A stretch of 64,000 bases of DNA, from contig CAVXLJ010000025.1 of the NCBI GenBank assembly GCA_963762605.1, forward strand, positions 337,759-401,758, given 5' to 3'. The position numbers were made by a program, and so were the translations under genes. The DNA comes from CAVSRC01 sp963762605 (GTDB taxonomy: Bacteria > Pseudomonadota > Alphaproteobacteria > Rhizobiales > Kaistiaceae). The notes beneath the pieces were generated by a model that did not search any database, had not been told where the DNA came from, and was given only the letters and a program-made list of their open reading frames with translations. Position 1 is the stretch's first letter. Every line of letters begins with the position of its first letter. Shown here piece after piece: positions 46,280-54,593 of this stretch.

Positions 46280-46720
46280 ATGTCTGAAACGAGCACTTAT
46301 GCTGGAGACGTCAGCGCGCGCGACGCCTGGCGTGATCTTCAGGCGGCCGCGGACGCGGTGCTGATCGATGTGCGGACGGCGGCCGAATGGGCCTTTGTCG
46401 GGATTCCGACGCTTGCCGCGATCGGCAAGCAGCCGCTTCTGGTTGCCTGGAACGAATTTCCTTCCGGCGCGCAAGTCCCCGATTTCGCCGGGCGGCTCAA
46501 GGCCGCGTTGGACGAGGCCGGCATCGGCGCCGACGCGCCACTCTATTTCCTGTGCCGTTCGGGTGCCCGCAGCCGCAGCGCGGCGATTGCCGCCACGGCG
46601 ATCGGCTACCGGCGCGCCTACAACATCGAACAGGGCTTTGAAGGAGCGCTCGACGCGAACCGGCACCGTGCCACGCCCGGCAGCTGGAAGGCAGAGAGTC
46701 TGCCGTGGGTGCAATCATGA
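46280..46720 (+). CDS. Rhodanese-like domain protein
   Basis: This 146-residue single-domain rhodanese has the catalytic loop LYFLCRSGARSRSAAIAAT, with Cys in the CRSGARS pocket, and the N-terminal signature AVLIDVRTAAEWAFVGIP. Such proteins move sulfane sulfur; the acceptor is unknown. GAGGGA precedes the ATG at 46280. The stop overlaps the dnaA ATG at 46717 (ATGA), so the two genes are probably translated together. Confidence 0.87.
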   Translation: MSETSTYAGDVSARDAWRDLQAAADAVLIDVRTAAEWAFVGIPTLAAIGKQPLLVAWNEFPSGAQVPDFAGRLKAALDEAGIGADAPLYFLCRSGARSRSAAIAATAIGYRRAYNIEQGFEGALDANRHRATPGSWKAESLPWVQS

Positions 46721-48282
46721 GCACGGAATGGAATCGACCAGAAGACACGGCGCCGCGCGCCGCCGGTCATCCGACGGTGACGGCAGCGCCCGGTCAACCG
46801 CCGATGGTTGGCCGCAAACAGGAGGGGACGCGCATGGCCGCGACGCTGCCGAATGTTGAACAGTGGTCGCGTGTCAAAATGCGCCTGCGGGCCGAGTTGG
46901 GCGAGGACATCTTCAACAGCTGGTTCGCCCGGGCGACGTTTGAGGAGGCGGATGCCAGCACCGTCTATCTGTCCTTGCCGACCCGCTTCCTCAAGGCGTG
47001 GATCTCCGCGCACTATGAAGACCGCCTGCTTGCCTTGTGGCAGGCCGAAAGCCCAAGCGTGGCGCGCGTCGAGATTCTGGTGCGCAGCGCCGCGCGGCCG
47101 AAGGTCCAGCTGAAGGCCGAATCCCAGGAGGCGCCGGCCGAGGCCCGGCCTGTGCCGGCTGCGGCCACCGCCCCCGTGCCTGCCGCGCCGGCCACCGCCC
47201 AGCCGCGGCGTGCCTCGGCCACCGAAAGCATCCTTGCCGGCTCGCCGGTCGAGCCGCGCTACGCCTTCGACACCTTCTGCGAGGGGGCTGCCAATCGTCT
47301 CGCCTTTGCCGCCGCCAGGTCGGTGGTCGAGGCCGCGCCGGGCCGGCCCGCCCAGTTCAATCCGCTCTACATCCATGCCGGCGTCGGCCGCGGCAAGACG
47401 CATATCCTGCAGGCGACCACCCGCGCCGCGCGGCTCGCCCAGCCGGGCTGGAAGGTGCTCTACCTCACGGCCGAGCACTTCATGTTCCGCTTCGTGGCGG
47501 CGCTGAAGAGCCAGTCGGCGATCTCCTTCAAGGAGGCGCTGCGCGACATCGACCTCTTGCTCATCGACGACATGCAGTTCCTGCAGGGCAAGACCATCCA
47601 GCAGGAATTCTGCCACATGCTCAACACGCTCATCGACGGCGCCCGCCAGGTGGTGGTTGCCGCCGACCGGCCGCCGGCGGAGCTGGAGAGCCTGGATGAC
47701 CGGGTGCGCTCGCGGCTGGGCGGCGGCATTGCCTTCGAGATCGGCGCCCCCGACACGCAGCTTCGCCGCGACATCGTGCATTCGCGCTATGTCGCCGCGC
47801 AGGCACAGAACCCGGGGCTCGATATTCCCGACATCGTGCTCGAATACGTGGCCCAGTCGGTCACCTCCAACGGCCGCGATCTGGAAGGCGCGCTCAACCG
47901 CCTGGTCGCCCAGTGGCAGTTCACCCGCCAGCCGGTGACCATTGCCTCGGCCGAGATCACGCTGCGCGACCTCGTCGGCCAGCGCGAGCCGCGCCGGGTC
48001 AAGATCGAGGATATCCAGCGCGTCGTGGCGCGCCACTACAACGTCTCCAAGGCGGACCTGCTGTCGAGCCGGCGCACGCGCACCATCGTGCGTCCCCGGC
48101 AGATCGCCATGTATCTCGCCAAGGTGCTCACCCCGCGCTCGCTGCCCGAAATCGGCCGGCGCTTCGGCGGCCGCGACCACACCACGGTGCTGCATGCCGT
48201 GCGCAAGATCGAAGGGCTGATCGAGGGCGATATGACGCTGGCCGACGAGATCGAGCTCCTCAAGCGTATGATCGACGAATGA
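46717..48282 (+). CDS. dnaA: Chromosomal replication initiator DnaA
   Basis: DnaA opens the origin and regulates transcription. The 521-residue protein has domain I (AELGEDIFNSWFARATFEEA), a Pro/Ala-rich domain II, AAA+ domain III (Walker A AGVGRGKTH at residues about 221-229; Walker B LLLIDDMQFLQGKTIQQEFC) and domain IV with RRTRTIVRPRQIAMYLAKVL and FGGRDHTTVLHAVRKIE. The first Gly of the usual GGVGLGKT is Ala and the Leu is Arg. ATG 46717 overlaps the rhodanese stop; a GTG at 46705 and an ATG at 46834 are alternatives. Confidence 0.95.
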   Translation: MSTEWNRPEDTAPRAAGHPTVTAAPGQPPMVGRKQEGTRMAATLPNVEQWSRVKMRLRAELGEDIFNSWFARATFEEADASTVYLSLPTRFLKAWISAHYEDRLLALWQAESPSVARVEILVRSAARPKVQLKAESQEAPAEARPVPAAATAPVPAAPATAQPRRASATESILAGSPVEPRYAFDTFCEGAANRLAFAAARSVVEAAPGRPAQFNPLYIHAGVGRGKTHILQATTRAARLAQPGWKVLYLTAEHFMFRFVAALKSQSAISFKEALRDIDLLLIDDMQFLQGKTIQQEFCHMLNTLIDGARQVVVAADRPPAELESLDDRVRSRLGGGIAFEIGAPDTQLRRDIVHSRYVAAQAQNPGLDIPDIVLEYVAQSVTSNGRDLEGALNRLVAQWQFTRQPVTIASAEITLRDLVGQREPRRVKIEDIQRVVARHYNVSKADLLSSRRTRTIVRPRQIAMYLAKVLTPRSLPEIGRRFGGRDHTTVLHAVRKIEGLIEGDMTLADEIELLKRMIDE

Positions 48283-48386
48283 GGTGGGGGGTAAGGCGCC
48301 TGCCCCCTTGCGAATCCGGGCTGTCCGGGCCACCCTTGGCGGGTCCGGCGGCGTTTTCCGCCGGCTGAACCGCGAAGGCTTTCCCC

Positions 48387-49502
48387 ATGCGCGCGACCGT
48401 CGAGCGATCGCATCTTCTCCGCTCCTTGAGCCACGTCCATCGCGTCGTCGAGCGGCGCAACACGATTCCCATCCTGTCGAACGTGCTGGTTAGCGCCGAT
48501 GGCGGGCGGCTGACCCTGAAGGCGACCGACCTTGATCTCGAGGTGACCGAGACCGTTCCGGCGGACGTCGGTCAGGCGGGCGCCACCACCGTGCCGGCGC
48601 ACATCCTGCACGATATCGTGCGCAAGCTCCCCGACGGGGCCGAGGTGGCGCTCGACACCGGCGATGGCGCGCAGCTCGCCCTCAAGTCGGGGCGCTCGCG
48701 CTTCACCCTCCAGGTGCTGCCCGAATCCGATTTTCCCGATCTCACCACCGGCGAGTTCCCGACGCGCTTCGCGCTGCCGGCTGCCGCCGTCAAGAAGCTG
48801 ATCGACCGCACCCAGTTCGCCATCTCGACGGAAGAGACGCGCTACTACCTGAACGGCATCTACCTGCATGTCGTCACCGTCGCCGGCAAGCCGATGCTGC
48901 GGGCGGTGGCCACCGACGGCCACCGTCTGGCGCAGTCGCAGTTCGAGGCACCGGCCGGTTCGGAGCACATGGTCGGGGTCATCGTGCCGCGCAAGGCCGT
49001 GGGCGAGATCCAGAAACTGGTCGAGGCGCCGGACGCCGCCGCCGATATCGAGCTCAGCGACACCAAGATCCGTGTCACCATCGGCGACGTGGTGCTCACC
49101 TCCAAGCTGATCGACGGCACCTTCCCCGACTATGCCCGCGTCATCCCGCAGGGCAACGACAAGGTGCTCAAGGTCGACCGTACCGAGTTCAAGGATGCCG
49201 TCGACCGCGTCTCGACCATCTCGTCGGAGCGCGGCCGCGCGGTGAAGCTCGGGCTCTCCGACGGCAAGCTGGTGCTCTCGGTCAACAATCCGGATTCGGG
49301 CAGCGCCGTGGAGGAGCTCGGCGTCGATTATCCGGGCGATGCCATGGAGATCGGCTTCAACTCGCGCTACCTGCTCGATGTCACCGACCAGCTCGAATCG
49401 GGCACCGCCGAATTCCGCTTCGCCGATGCCGGCTCGCCCACCCTCATCCTCGACGATGGCGCCGCCGACGCGCTCTACGTCCTCATGCCCATGCGCGTGT
49501 GA
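48387..49502 (+). CDS. dnaN: DNA polymerase III sliding clamp (beta subunit)
   Basis: This 371-residue ring-forming clamp tethers Pol III and other partners. MRATVERSHLLRSLSHVHRV and VERRNTIPILSNVLVSADGG open domain 1, TEETRYYLNGIYLHVV is in domain 2, and the C-terminus reads ALYVLMPMRV. It lies 104 bases after dnaA, the standard order. The last 37 bases of the gene recur nearly unchanged at 50419-50455. Confidence 0.97.
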   Translation: MRATVERSHLLRSLSHVHRVVERRNTIPILSNVLVSADGGRLTLKATDLDLEVTETVPADVGQAGATTVPAHILHDIVRKLPDGAEVALDTGDGAQLALKSGRSRFTLQVLPESDFPDLTTGEFPTRFALPAAAVKKLIDRTQFAISTEETRYYLNGIYLHVVTVAGKPMLRAVATDGHRLAQSQFEAPAGSEHMVGVIVPRKAVGEIQKLVEAPDAAADIELSDTKIRVTIGDVVLTSKLIDGTFPDYARVIPQGNDKVLKVDRTEFKDAVDRVSTISSERGRAVKLGLSDGKLVLSVNNPDSGSAVEELGVDYPGDAMEIGFNSRYLLDVTDQLESGTAEFRFADAGSPTLILDDGAADALYVLMPMRV

Positions 49503-49511
49503 GCGGCGGCG

Positions 49512-50207
49512 TCACGTCCGCGTCTTCCACTCGACAAGCGCCCGGCTCACTGGCTCAGGCTGTTCGAGCGGCGTTCCATGTCCGCTTTGCGGCACGATCA
49601 CCAGCTTCGCATGGCGGATCGTCGCGGCGATTTCCTCGGAAAGCTCGGGCGGCGTCAGCAGATCGCTGTCGCCGACGAGGACCAGCGTTGGCACCGAAAT
49701 CGAGGAAAGGCCGGGGCGGCTGTCGATGCGCCCGATGGCAGCTTCGGTCTGGCGGGCGAAGCCCTCCATGCCGATGGTCAGGACCATGCGTCGATTGACC
49801 GCGCGCAGGGTCGGGTCGTTCCTGTGAGCGGGATGAAGGATGGCGCCCAGGAGCTCCGCAACGACGCTGGCAAAATCCTCTGCCCGTGCCCTCGCCAGCA
49901 GCGCCCGCCGCTGCGTGGTCTGTTCGGGCGTGTCGGGGCGCGCCGAGGTATCGAGCAGGGCCAGCCGGGTCACGCGCTGCGGCGCCTGGCGCATGATCTC
50001 GAAACTGATGTAGCCACCCAGCGAATATCCCACCAGGGCAAAGCGGGGCGGCGCAGCGGCCAGGATCGCAGCTGCCATCTCGGCGATCGTCTCGCCGTCC
50101 TGTGTGGCTCCGATCATGACCGGTCCGATTGGCCATAGTGCACGGATCTGCGGGGTGAAGATCTCGTCTGTGCACAGCATCCCCGGAACGAGCAGCGTGG
50201 GTTCCAA
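49512..50207 (-). CDS. Alpha/beta hydrolase
   Basis: This is a 231-residue alpha/beta-fold hydrolase. The nucleophile elbow is VGYSLGGYISFE, the acid Asp lies in LVLVGDSDLLTPPELSEE and the base His in VPQSGHGTPLEQPE. The start LLVPGMLCTDEIFTPQI matches small esterase/lactonase-like hydrolases; the substrate is unknown. It converges with dnaN (9 bases between stops) and is not closely similar to the hydrolase at 50466. Confidence 0.83.
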   Translation of the reverse strand: MEPTLLVPGMLCTDEIFTPQIRALWPIGPVMIGATQDGETIAEMAAAILAAAPPRFALVGYSLGGYISFEIMRQAPQRVTRLALLDTSARPDTPEQTTQRRALLARARAEDFASVVAELLGAILHPAHRNDPTLRAVNRRMVLTIGMEGFARQTEAAIGRIDSRPGLSSISVPTLVLVGDSDLLTPPELSEEIAATIRHAKLVIVPQSGHGTPLEQPEPVSRALVEWKTRT

Positions 50208-50240
50208 TGTTCATCTCCGCTTCGCGGTTCGGCGCCTGCA

Positions 50241-50403
50241 CTAGCCCGGCGAGGGAGCAAACGATCGCCGCGAGAATTGCGTCCGGCCCCCGATGTGGGA
50301 AAGATGGCCGGCACCCGCAAGGGTCCGGAATTTGGCCTTCGACAACGCCGCCGCGAAGGCGCCGCCGCGAGCCGGCGTGGCGATGCGGTCGCTCTGGCCG
50401 CGT
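50241..50403 (-). pseudogene. C-terminal remnant of an alpha/beta hydrolase paralogous to 50466-51248
   Basis: The minus-strand frame reads QSDRIATPARGGAFAAALSK, then AKFRTLAGAGHLSHIGG. It aligns with ESDRVVTPAYGRAFAAELPK, then ARFETIAEAGHLPHLER near the end of the neighbouring intact hydrolase. Only about the last 50 residues remain, ending in TAG at 50241. Confidence 0.75.
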
Positions 50404-50418
50404 GCGATGGGTGCTTTC

Positions 50419-50455
50419 GACGCGCTCTGCGTCCTCATGCCCATGCGGGTGTGAG
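50419..50455 (+). repeat. Duplicated 3' end of dnaN
   Basis: The 37 bases from GACGCGCTCTGCGTCC to GTGTGAG match dnaN 49467-49503 at 35 positions, including the TGA. The hydrolase stop follows at 11 bases, as it does (at 9 bases) after the real dnaN. It is therefore a relic of a segmental duplication. Confidence 0.85.
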
Positions 50456-50465
50456 AAGCGTGCTG

Positions 50466-51248
50466 TCAGGCGAGCTCGGCCAGGAAACCGTCGATCGCCG
50501 CGAAGGTCGCCTCGGGCCGCTCGAGATGGGGCAGGTGGCCGGCTTCGGCGATCGTCTCGAAGCGTGCCTTTGGCAGCTCCGCCGCGAATGCCCGGCCATA
50601 GGCCGGCGTCACGACCCGGTCGCTCTCGCCCCACAGCACCAGCGCCGGCACCCCGACGGCGCGCAGCCGGCCGGCGAGCCGGGGATCGTGCATGTAGGGC
50701 GTGCCCGCCAGCGCCTGCACGGTCTCCTGGTTCCCGCGCATGGTCGCGAGGCGCTCCGGCGGCAGGCCGGCCGGGTCGATGAAAAAGCGGTCGGGGTCGT
50801 GATAAGCATGCTCCGCCAGCCCGCGCGGGGTGAGCGTGGAGATGTCGGTGATCGGCGCGCCCGGCACGTCGATGCCCACCGTGTCGATCAGCACTAGGCC
50901 GCCGACCAGGCCGCCGGTGTCGCGCGCCGCCATCTCGGCCGCGATCCAGCCGCCCAGCGACGAGCCGATCAGGATCGCGCGACTGATGCCTGCGTTGCGC
51001 AGGAACTGCAGATAGGCGAGCGCCAGGTCGTCGATGCCTGCCAGCCGGTCCGGCCTCGGCGTCCCGTTCCAGCCAGGATGCGTCGGCGTGATTGTCCGCA
51101 TGGTCTGCGCCAGGTGGCCGGCCAGGCCCACCACCGTCGCCGGCCCGCCGCCGCCGTGCAGCACCAGCGCAACCCGGCCATCGCCGTCTTCCCCAAACGT
51201 CAGGTCGAGATCGGCGGCGATCTCGACAGTCCTCTGTATCTCGGTCAT
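50466..51248 (-). CDS. Alpha/beta hydrolase
   Basis: This is a 260-residue alpha/beta hydrolase. GSSLGGWIAAEMAARD carries the nucleophile Ser, LVLWGESDRVVTPAYG the acid Asp, and AEAGHLPHLERPE the base His. ALVLHGGGGPATVVGLAGHL is the oxyanion region. ATG 51248 (MTEIQRTVEIA) is preferred. It faces a MarR regulator across 80 bases and is probably its target. Confidence 0.85.
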   Translation of the reverse strand: MTEIQRTVEIAADLDLTFGEDGDGRVALVLHGGGGPATVVGLAGHLAQTMRTITPTHPGWNGTPRPDRLAGIDDLALAYLQFLRNAGISRAILIGSSLGGWIAAEMAARDTGGLVGGLVLIDTVGIDVPGAPITDISTLTPRGLAEHAYHDPDRFFIDPAGLPPERLATMRGNQETVQALAGTPYMHDPRLAGRLRAVGVPALVLWGESDRVVTPAYGRAFAAELPKARFETIAEAGHLPHLERPEATFAAIDGFLAELA

Positions 51249-51275
51249 ACGCGCTCTTCTCCCTTGCAATCTCAG

Positions 51276-51299
51276 TATCCTTATATAAATATGCTGATA
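51276..51299. promoter_or_regulatory. Candidate MarR operator in the divergent promoter
   Basis: TATC (51276) and GATA (ending 51299) bracket an 8-bp perfect palindrome TTATATAA at 51281-51288 in an otherwise GC-rich region, between the hydrolase and marR starts. AT-rich palindromes in such spacers are typical MarR operators. Confidence 0.45.
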
Positions 51300-51328
51300 A
51301 AGACAATACGCTCGTCGGATATCGCACG

Positions 51329-51739
51329 ATGGACAGAAACCTCGAGCAGCTCGCCCGCCTGGTGAAGCAGGTGCAGCACCGCCAGCACCGCAGCATCGAC
51401 GCGGCCCTGTCACCGCTCGGCATATCGCTGGTGCAGTGGGATGCGCTGCGTGCCATCGCCGCCGCCCCCTCGGCCTCGGCGCACGAACTGGCGCTGGCGA
51501 CCTTCCAGACCGACCAGTCCTTCGGTACGCTGGCGGCGCGGCTGGCGGCGCGCCGGCTCATTGTGCGCCGGCCCGGCGAGGGGCGGCGCATCGCCCATCG
51601 TCTGACCGCACTTGGCGAGCGCACGCTCGCCGCCGCCGACGAGATCGTCAGTACGGTCCGCGCCTCGCTCTATGCGCCGGTGTCGGCGGCCGACCGTCGG
51701 CAGCTCGCGCACATCCTGACGAAGATCGTCGGCTCGTGA
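51329..51739 (+). CDS. MarR-family transcriptional regulator
   Basis: This is a 136-residue winged-helix dimeric repressor. LSPLGISLVQWDALRAIAAA and ATFQTDQSFGTLAARLAARR form the HTH, and RRPGEGRRIAHRLTALGERT the wing and following helix. ATG 51329 (MDRNLEQLARLVKQ) is chosen; the long frame upstream covers the divergent promoter. It probably controls the hydrolase at 50466. Confidence 0.88.
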   Translation: MDRNLEQLARLVKQVQHRQHRSIDAALSPLGISLVQWDALRAIAAAPSASAHELALATFQTDQSFGTLAARLAARRLIVRRPGEGRRIAHRLTALGERTLAAADEIVSTVRASLYAPVSAADRRQLAHILTKIVGS

Positions 51740-52524
51740 CCTTGCCCCCGCAAAGAAATCTATCCCCGCTCGCCTGACCCCATGAGATGATCCGCTCATC
51801 CTCGCTCGAATGAGGGGCGCCGTCCGGAGGCGTTCTTGTCGGTGGAGCGGGGAGCGGCGCCCGCGCGTCGAGACCGCATCTCGGCACCCGGGACGCCCCG
51901 GCCAGGACCGTCGGCACTACGACCGGCCGTCCCGCCATGCCCCGGTTCCGCCGGGCGTGTGGTGTAAGCGACCCCAGGCGGAGGCTGCCGCGAAGCGCCT
52001 TCGCCGAATAAACCTGGCCGGGCGTGTTTCAGGACGCCGCGGCGGGCGCTCGGTGAGCGCCCCCAGTTTTCGCGGACTACCCGCACGGCGTTCGCCGGGC
52101 GCCCGCCACCCCCTCGTCATCGAGGGGCCGTTCTTTGAAAGGTTCATAGCCCGGTGCTGAAAGCGCGCGGGAACGAGGAACCGTGTCCCGGGCGCGGTGC
52201 GGTGCGAAGTGCCGCACCGCAGAACCGGGACCTAGGCGCCGCATGGGCCCCGGATATGCGAAGCAGCGTTCCACGGTGCACTGCGTCCGGGGAACGAAAA
52301 GCCTTGTCGTCCTCGCGAAAGCGAGGACCCAGTAATCGCCGACTCATCGGCTCAATCACATGCGCCTGCGCATACTGGATGCCCGCTCGGGGCGCGCATG
52401 AACGGAATGTTTGGCGTTGGCTGTGCCCTTCCCTGTCGTCCTCGCGAAAACGAGGACGCCGATGTGATAGGAATGGCCGCCTCATTCACCCGGCACGCCG
52501 CCGATCCACACCGACGAGTTCGCC
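51740..52524. other. Gene-poor spacer with clustered palindromes
   Basis: No credible gene is seen in 785 bases. Its right part holds four palindromes. GTCCCGG with inner GCGGTGCGG/CCGCACCGC spans 52185-52231. CCCCGGA/TCCGGGG spans 52248-52292. Two copies of GTCCTCG(C)-GAAA-(G)CGAGGAC lie at 52309-52328 and 52438-52457. These look like a mosaic of extragenic palindromic elements. The left part holds only Arg/Pro-rich frames in several phases, which I read as non-coding. Confidence 0.6.
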
Positions 52525-54129
52525 ATGCCCAAGGTCACCAATCCAATCCTGCCCGGTTTCAATCCGGATCCCTCCATCCTGCGCGTCGGGGACATCTATT
52601 ACATCGCCACCTCGACCTTCGAATGGTTTCCCGGCGTCCAGATCCATGCGTCGAAGGACCTGGCGAACTGGGAGCTCGTCGTGCGGCCGCTCGACCGCAA
52701 GAGCCAGCTCGACATGCGCGGCGAGCCCGACAGCTGCGGTGTCTGGGCGCCCTGCCTGACCCATGACGGCGACAGGTTCTGGCTGGTCTATACCGACATG
52801 AAGCGCCGCGAAGGATCCTACAAGGACGCGCACAACTACATCGTCACCGCCGACAGGATCGAGGGGCCGTGGTCCGACCCGGTCTATGCCAATTCCTCGG
52901 GCTTCGACCCGTCGCTGTTCCACGACGATGACGGCCGCAAATGGTTCGTCAACCAGATCTGGGACTATCGCGGGCGCCCGCGCCGGTTCGCCGGAATCGC
53001 GCTGCAGGAATTCGATCCCGGGGCCGGCAGGCTGGTCGGGGAACGCAAGACCATCTTCCGCGGCACCGAGCTCGATCTCACCGAAGGACCGCACCTCTAC
53101 AAGCGCACCGGCAGAAACGGCACCTGGTACTACCTGATCACCGCCGAGGGCGGCACCGGCTACAAGCACGCCGTCACCATGGCGCGGTCGCGCAAGATCG
53201 ACGGACCCTACGAGGTCCACCCGATCAAGCACATCATCACGTCCAAGGACGCGCCGGATAACCCGATCCAGCGCGCCGGCCACGCTGATTTCGTCGAGAC
53301 GCCGGACGGACGCGTCTACATGGTCCATCTTATGAGCCGCCCCGATGCCAACCGGCGCTCGGTGCGCGGGCGCGAGACGTCGATCGAGGAGATGGAGTGG
53401 CGCGACGACGACTGGCTGTGGCTGAAGGCCGGCGGCTGCCAGCCGCAGCTTCAGGTCGAGGTGCCGGGCACATTCGACGCGGACGGTTTCTGGGCCGAGA
53501 AGCGCTATACCTTCGATGCCGGCTTGCCCAAGGATTTCCAGTGGCTGCGCACGCCCGAACCGGAGCGCATCTTCGCGCTTGCCGATGGCCGGCTACGCCT
53601 CTTCGGGCGGGAAAGCATGGGCTCCTACTTCGAGCAGGCACTGGTCGCGCGGCGCCAGACCACGCTCGACTATTATGCCGAGACCGAGGTCGATTTCGCG
53701 CCCACTGACGAGCGCTGCCTGGCCGGCCTCACCGCCTATTACGGCCGCTTCAACAACTACTATCTGGCGGTCACGGCCGATGCCGAGGGGAAACGCGAAC
53801 TCGCCATTCTCGCCGTCGAGAAGGGCTGGCCGGACGGCAACACTCTGCTGCCGCTCGACCCGCCGGTGAGGCTGCCGCAGACGGGCACGGTGCGGCTGGC
53901 AGTCGAGGTCAGGAACGGCGGACTGCAATTCTCCTACGCGCTTCCCGGCGGCGACTGGCAGACCGCCGGTCCGGTTCTCGACGCCACGCAGCTTTCCGAT
54001 GAGGTCGCCGGCCCCGGCCTGCACGGCAGCTTCACCGGCGCCTTCGTCGGCATGGCGGCGAACGACCTCAACGGCACGGCGACTCCGGCGGACTTCTCCT
54101 ACTTCGTCTACCGGCCGCTGAAGGGCTGA
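52525..54129 (+). CDS. GH43 beta-xylosidase/arabinofuranosidase
   Basis: This is a 534-residue family 43 glycoside hydrolase of the XynB type, acting on xylo-oligosaccharides or arabinosides. The five-bladed propeller contains the catalytic base Asp in NPILPGFNPDPSILRVGD, the pKa-tuning Asp in SSGFDPSLFHDDDG and the acid Glu in TELDLTEGPHLYKR. A C-terminal beta-sandwich (about residues 320-534) with RQTTLDYYAETEVDFAPTDE completes the usual length. There is no signal peptide, so it is cytosolic. No sugar transporter lies next to it. Confidence 0.93.
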   Translation: MPKVTNPILPGFNPDPSILRVGDIYYIATSTFEWFPGVQIHASKDLANWELVVRPLDRKSQLDMRGEPDSCGVWAPCLTHDGDRFWLVYTDMKRREGSYKDAHNYIVTADRIEGPWSDPVYANSSGFDPSLFHDDDGRKWFVNQIWDYRGRPRRFAGIALQEFDPGAGRLVGERKTIFRGTELDLTEGPHLYKRTGRNGTWYYLITAEGGTGYKHAVTMARSRKIDGPYEVHPIKHIITSKDAPDNPIQRAGHADFVETPDGRVYMVHLMSRPDANRRSVRGRETSIEEMEWRDDDWLWLKAGGCQPQLQVEVPGTFDADGFWAEKRYTFDAGLPKDFQWLRTPEPERIFALADGRLRLFGRESMGSYFEQALVARRQTTLDYYAETEVDFAPTDERCLAGLTAYYGRFNNYYLAVTADAEGKRELAILAVEKGWPDGNTLLPLDPPVRLPQTGTVRLAVEVRNGGLQFSYALPGGDWQTAGPVLDATQLSDEVAGPGLHGSFTGAFVGMAANDLNGTATPADFSYFVYRPLKG

Positions 54130-54291
54130 GGGCAAGCGAAGAGCCGAAAGGTGAGCCGCGAACGCATGTGAGCTGGGTGTGAGAGGAGGATCGAACGCAA
54201 AGGGTTCGCAAGCCCAAGCGGGCGCCCGAGCCGGCGCGAGGCCCCGGCTGGAGCGCAGCGCCGAAGGCTTGGTCAGCGTGAAGCCTAAGAT

Positions 54292-54337
54292 TGGCGCACC
54301 CGGCGAGATTCGAACTCACGACCTCTGCCTTCGGAGG
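54292..54337 (-). other. 3' fragment of tRNA-Arg(CCG): attachment site at the island's left border
   Basis: On the minus strand these 46 bases match the 3' half of tRNA-Arg. They run from the anticodon loop CTCCGAA (CCG) through GGCAG and the T-arm GTGAG-TTCGAAT-CTCGC to the acceptor strand CGGGTGC, discriminator G and CCA. Upstream sequence does not form the other half of the anticodon stem, a D-arm or a 5' acceptor, so this is not a complete gene. It is the left att copy of an element integrated in a tRNA-Arg expected just beyond the right edge. Confidence 0.85.
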
Positions 54338-54478
54338 GCCTCAAGGCCGGTTTCTGCGCTGTCTTTCGCACCAATGTTGCATCGAAGAAATGCTTTCAAC
54401 ATCAGCGCCTTACGGAGACGATTCTAGGGAGTACCTCGCCCTGTAGTCAAGCAGCTTCGTCACAAGCGCGGGCGGTCA

Positions 54479-54498
54479 CTGTGACCAGAGTGTGACCG
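54479..54498 (+). other. Candidate integrase arm-binding site, left end
   Basis: CTGTGACCAG-AG-TGTGACCG contains the direct repeat TGTGACC twice and matches 63915-63934 at 18 of 20 bases, in the same orientation. The rest of 54338-54593 shows no gene. Confidence 0.55.
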
Positions 54499-54593
54499 AG
54501 GTCCACCCGTGCCATCCCCATGGGGGACGACACAATCTGCCTGACGTTAGATACCGGCTCGAAAAATCGAGACGTCTTTTTGCGTTTAGTATC

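Noticed and set aside
51810..52160. Protein-coding genes on either strand in the marR-xylosidase spacer
   Set aside because: The frames are Arg/Pro-rich with no recognisable domain, overlap one another in several phases and coincide with palindromic repeats.
54292..54425. Complete tRNA-Arg, perhaps with an intron
   Set aside because: No D-arm, 5' acceptor strand or matching anticodon-stem half is found within reach upstream, so only the 3' part is present.
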